DNA of 64,000 bases from the NCBI GenBank assembly GCA_028289815.1, contig JAPYNQ010000020.1, positions 1-64,000 on the forward strand, in the 5' to 3' direction. The notes beneath the pieces were generated by a model. It ran no database searches, was not told the origin of the DNA, and saw only the letters and a list, made by a program, of their open reading frames with translations. This document shows positions 62,677-64,000 of this stretch, one piece after another; within the stretch, counting starts at the first letter, position 1, and every line of letters begins with the position of its first letter. Position numbers and translations under genes: made by a program. Origin of the DNA: Gammaproteobacteria bacterium (GTDB lineage: Bacteria; Pseudomonadota; Gammaproteobacteria; JAJDYQ01).

Positions 62677-63349
62677 GCTGATTGTGTTTGATTGGGACGG
62701 CACATTGATGGACTCACACGCCCAGATTGTCCATTGTATGCGTCAAGCGTTGTACGACTGCCGACTGCCTGATATGAGTGACTTTGAACTTCAGCAGGTA
62801 ATTGGTCTGGGCCTGCATGAAGCGGTTCAACGGCTTTTGCCGGAAGCACCTGATACCGCTATTGAGCAAGTGGTTGAGGCTTACCGGACGCGCTGGCTGT
62901 CTTCGCCGCCGAGAGCAAGCCGATTTTTTGCAGGAATTGAAACACTGCTTTACAAGTTGTCGAATAAAGATGTGCTCATGGCGGTAGCAACAGGTAAAAG
63001 CCGCAAAGGCCTGGACAGACAATTTGCTGAAACTGATACCGGACATCTGTTTGCGGCCTCCTGTTGTGCAGATGAATACCGATCAAAACCTGCACCTGAC
63101 ATGCTCCTGGAAATTCTTGAAACATTGGTTCAAAAACCGGAAGATGCGCTCGTGGTCGGTGACAGCACCTACGACATGCAAATGGCTCAATGCGCCGGGG
63201 TTGCGCGGTTGGCAGTGGGTTATGGCGTACATAATATCGGGCAGTTAGGCATATATGATCCCATCGGCGTGATGAATACCCCGAGCGAGCTCGTAAACTG
63301 GTTTGAGCTCAATATACTGCAAGATGTTGCAACAGAGAACCGTAAGTGA
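62654..63349 (+). CDS. HAD-family phosphatase (phosphoglycolate phosphatase-like)
   Basis: 231 residues. Motif I is VFDWDGTLMDS (Asp13 nucleophile, Asp15), motif II MAVATGKSRKGL, motif III KPAPDMLLEIL and motif IV VVGDSTYDMQMAQCAG. It resembles Gph and the HAD protein found between rluC and sppA in other gammaproteobacteria. The substrate is unproven. It overlaps rluC, so it is translationally coupled. Confidence 0.9.
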   Translation: MNTTKSFELIVFDWDGTLMDSHAQIVHCMRQALYDCRLPDMSDFELQQVIGLGLHEAVQRLLPEAPDTAIEQVVEAYRTRWLSSPPRASRFFAGIETLLYKLSNKDVLMAVATGKSRKGLDRQFAETDTGHLFAASCCADEYRSKPAPDMLLEILETLVQKPEDALVVGDSTYDMQMAQCAGVARLAVGYGVHNIGQLGIYDPIGVMNTPSELVNWFELNILQDVATENRK

Positions 63350-63430
63350 CTATCTTATGCAGGCTGGCGGCCTGCTGTAAAAAATTTTGTTTATATCAGG
63401 CTTTCTCAAGGCCTGTCTGAGGTAAATACC

Positions 63431-64000
63431 ATGATGGATGAAAAAACCGGAAAAACGACGAATTTTGAGCAGGATGTCATAGAGAAGCTCGCCTTTGCGG
63501 CCATTACCGAGCAACGCCGGGCGAGGCGGTGGAGAATATTTTTCATCTCCCTGTTTTTTATTTATCTGCTTTCGGTTCCACTGTTGATGAGCGGAGGGCT
63601 GCAATTCGATGTGGAAATCAACAAAAAACACACGGCACTTGTTGATTTGGATGGCATTATCAGCCCGGGGGCAGAAGCCAGTGCCGACAAGATAGTGACG
63701 GCACTGCGGGAAGCCTTCGCAGACGAGAATACGGCAGGGGTTATTCTGAGGATCAATAGTCCGGGAGGGAGCCCGGTTCAGTCCAGTTATATCTACAGGG
63801 AAATGAAACGTCTGCGCGGCAAATACCCGGACATACCACTGTATTCGGTTATCTCCGACCTGTGCGCATCCGGTGGTTACTATGTTGCCGTAGGTGCCGA
63901 CAGGATTTATGCAAATGAATCCAGTATTGTCGGTTCCATTGGCGTCATTATGAACGGTTTTGGTTTCGAGGGAGCCATGAAAAAGCTGGGCGTGGAACGC
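63431..64000 (+). CDS. sppA: S49-family signal peptide peptidase (SppA), 3' end outside the window
   Basis: The open frame from ATG 63431 runs off the window end after 190 codons. A cytoplasmic N-terminus and one membrane helix (~36-54) lead to the S49 serine protease domain: ALVDLDGIISPGAEAS, ILRINSPGGSPVQSS and the nucleophile Ser147 in SDLCASGGYYVAVGADRIYA, then SSIVGSIGVIMNGF. The general-base lysine should lie further on. SppA degrades leftover signal peptides in the inner membrane. Third gene of the rluC operon. Confidence 0.93.
   Translation, partial: MMDEKTGKTTNFEQDVIEKLAFAAITEQRRARRWRIFFISLFFIYLLSVPLLMSGGLQFDVEINKKHTALVDLDGIISPGAEASADKIVTALREAFADENTAGVILRINSPGGSPVQSSYIYREMKRLRGKYPDIPLYSVISDLCASGGYYVAVGADRIYANESSIVGSIGVIMNGFGFEGAMKKLGVER

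Overview
The window comes from a gammaproteobacterial chromosome. The order gyrA-serC-(serA)-pheA-hisC-tyrA-aroA-cmk-rpsA-ihfB-lapB, the folC-dedD-cvpA-purF block and the gltB-gltD-hemE block are typical of Gammaproteobacteria, and lolCD and kdsA point to a lipopolysaccharide-bearing outer membrane. HemB is of the magnesium type and KdsA of the metal-dependent class. I cannot name the genus. I saw no rRNA, tRNA or CRISPR array.

The most striking property is decay. Intact housekeeping operons are separated by 0.3-1.9 kb stretches without genes. Where these can be read at all, they hold relics: a GreA/GreB tail at the left edge, IS1634-, IS481- and IS5-type transposase fragments, a complete zinc protease-rimK-deacylase operon with frameshifts in all three genes, an RND pump tail, a NYN-domain gene, and a serA whose middle is gone. 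This looks like a lineage in early to middle reductive evolution, such as a host-restricted or recently bottlenecked one. That is inference.

Layout: 1-8127 Gre relic, gltB, gltD, hemE; 8200-9204 hemB (convergent); 9442-10566 small ORF and arsenosugar radical SAM gene arsS; 10644-12624 a MITE-like element that overlaps the end of a SulP transporter; 13282-17414 a two-gene DUF262 cassette that looks like a restriction or defence module, followed by an IS1634 relic; 17814-19610 an FHA/PP2C signalling operon on the minus strand; 20072-20892 two abutting IS relics; 21522-25775 folC-dedD-cvpA-purF; 26005-27169 an HTH/coiled-coil protein and a phosphopantetheinyl transferase; 27239-29699 the dead rimK operon; 29855-30919 a double cNMP-binding/rhodanese protein; 31968-35513 a YqaA-like membrane protein, RND relic, metK and a divergent D-2-hydroxyacid dehydrogenase; 35850-38211 a bufferin-type RiPP operon (DUF2282 precursor, MNIO/DUF692 enzyme, DUF2063 partner, DoxX); 38718-40641 lolC/E and lolD; 40720-42007 an HNH protein with a broken partner; 42616-43500 kdsA; 44380-44960 NYN relic; 45214-57181 the gyrA-to-ihfB supercluster; 57468-58640 lapB; 58906-61364 threonine-aldolase-like gene and argJ (minus); 61669-64000 rluC, a HAD phosphatase and the start of sppA.

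Working together: gltBD supplies glutamate, and hemB and hemE give two steps of tetrapyrrole synthesis. pheA, hisC, tyrA and aroA cover the aromatic branch. LapB, KdsA and LolCD serve the envelope. Best candidates for unusual biology are the DUF262 pair, the bufferin operon, the decaying HNH pair, the MITE-like element that supplies a transporter's stop codon, and a degenerate ~100 bp repeat present at least three times.
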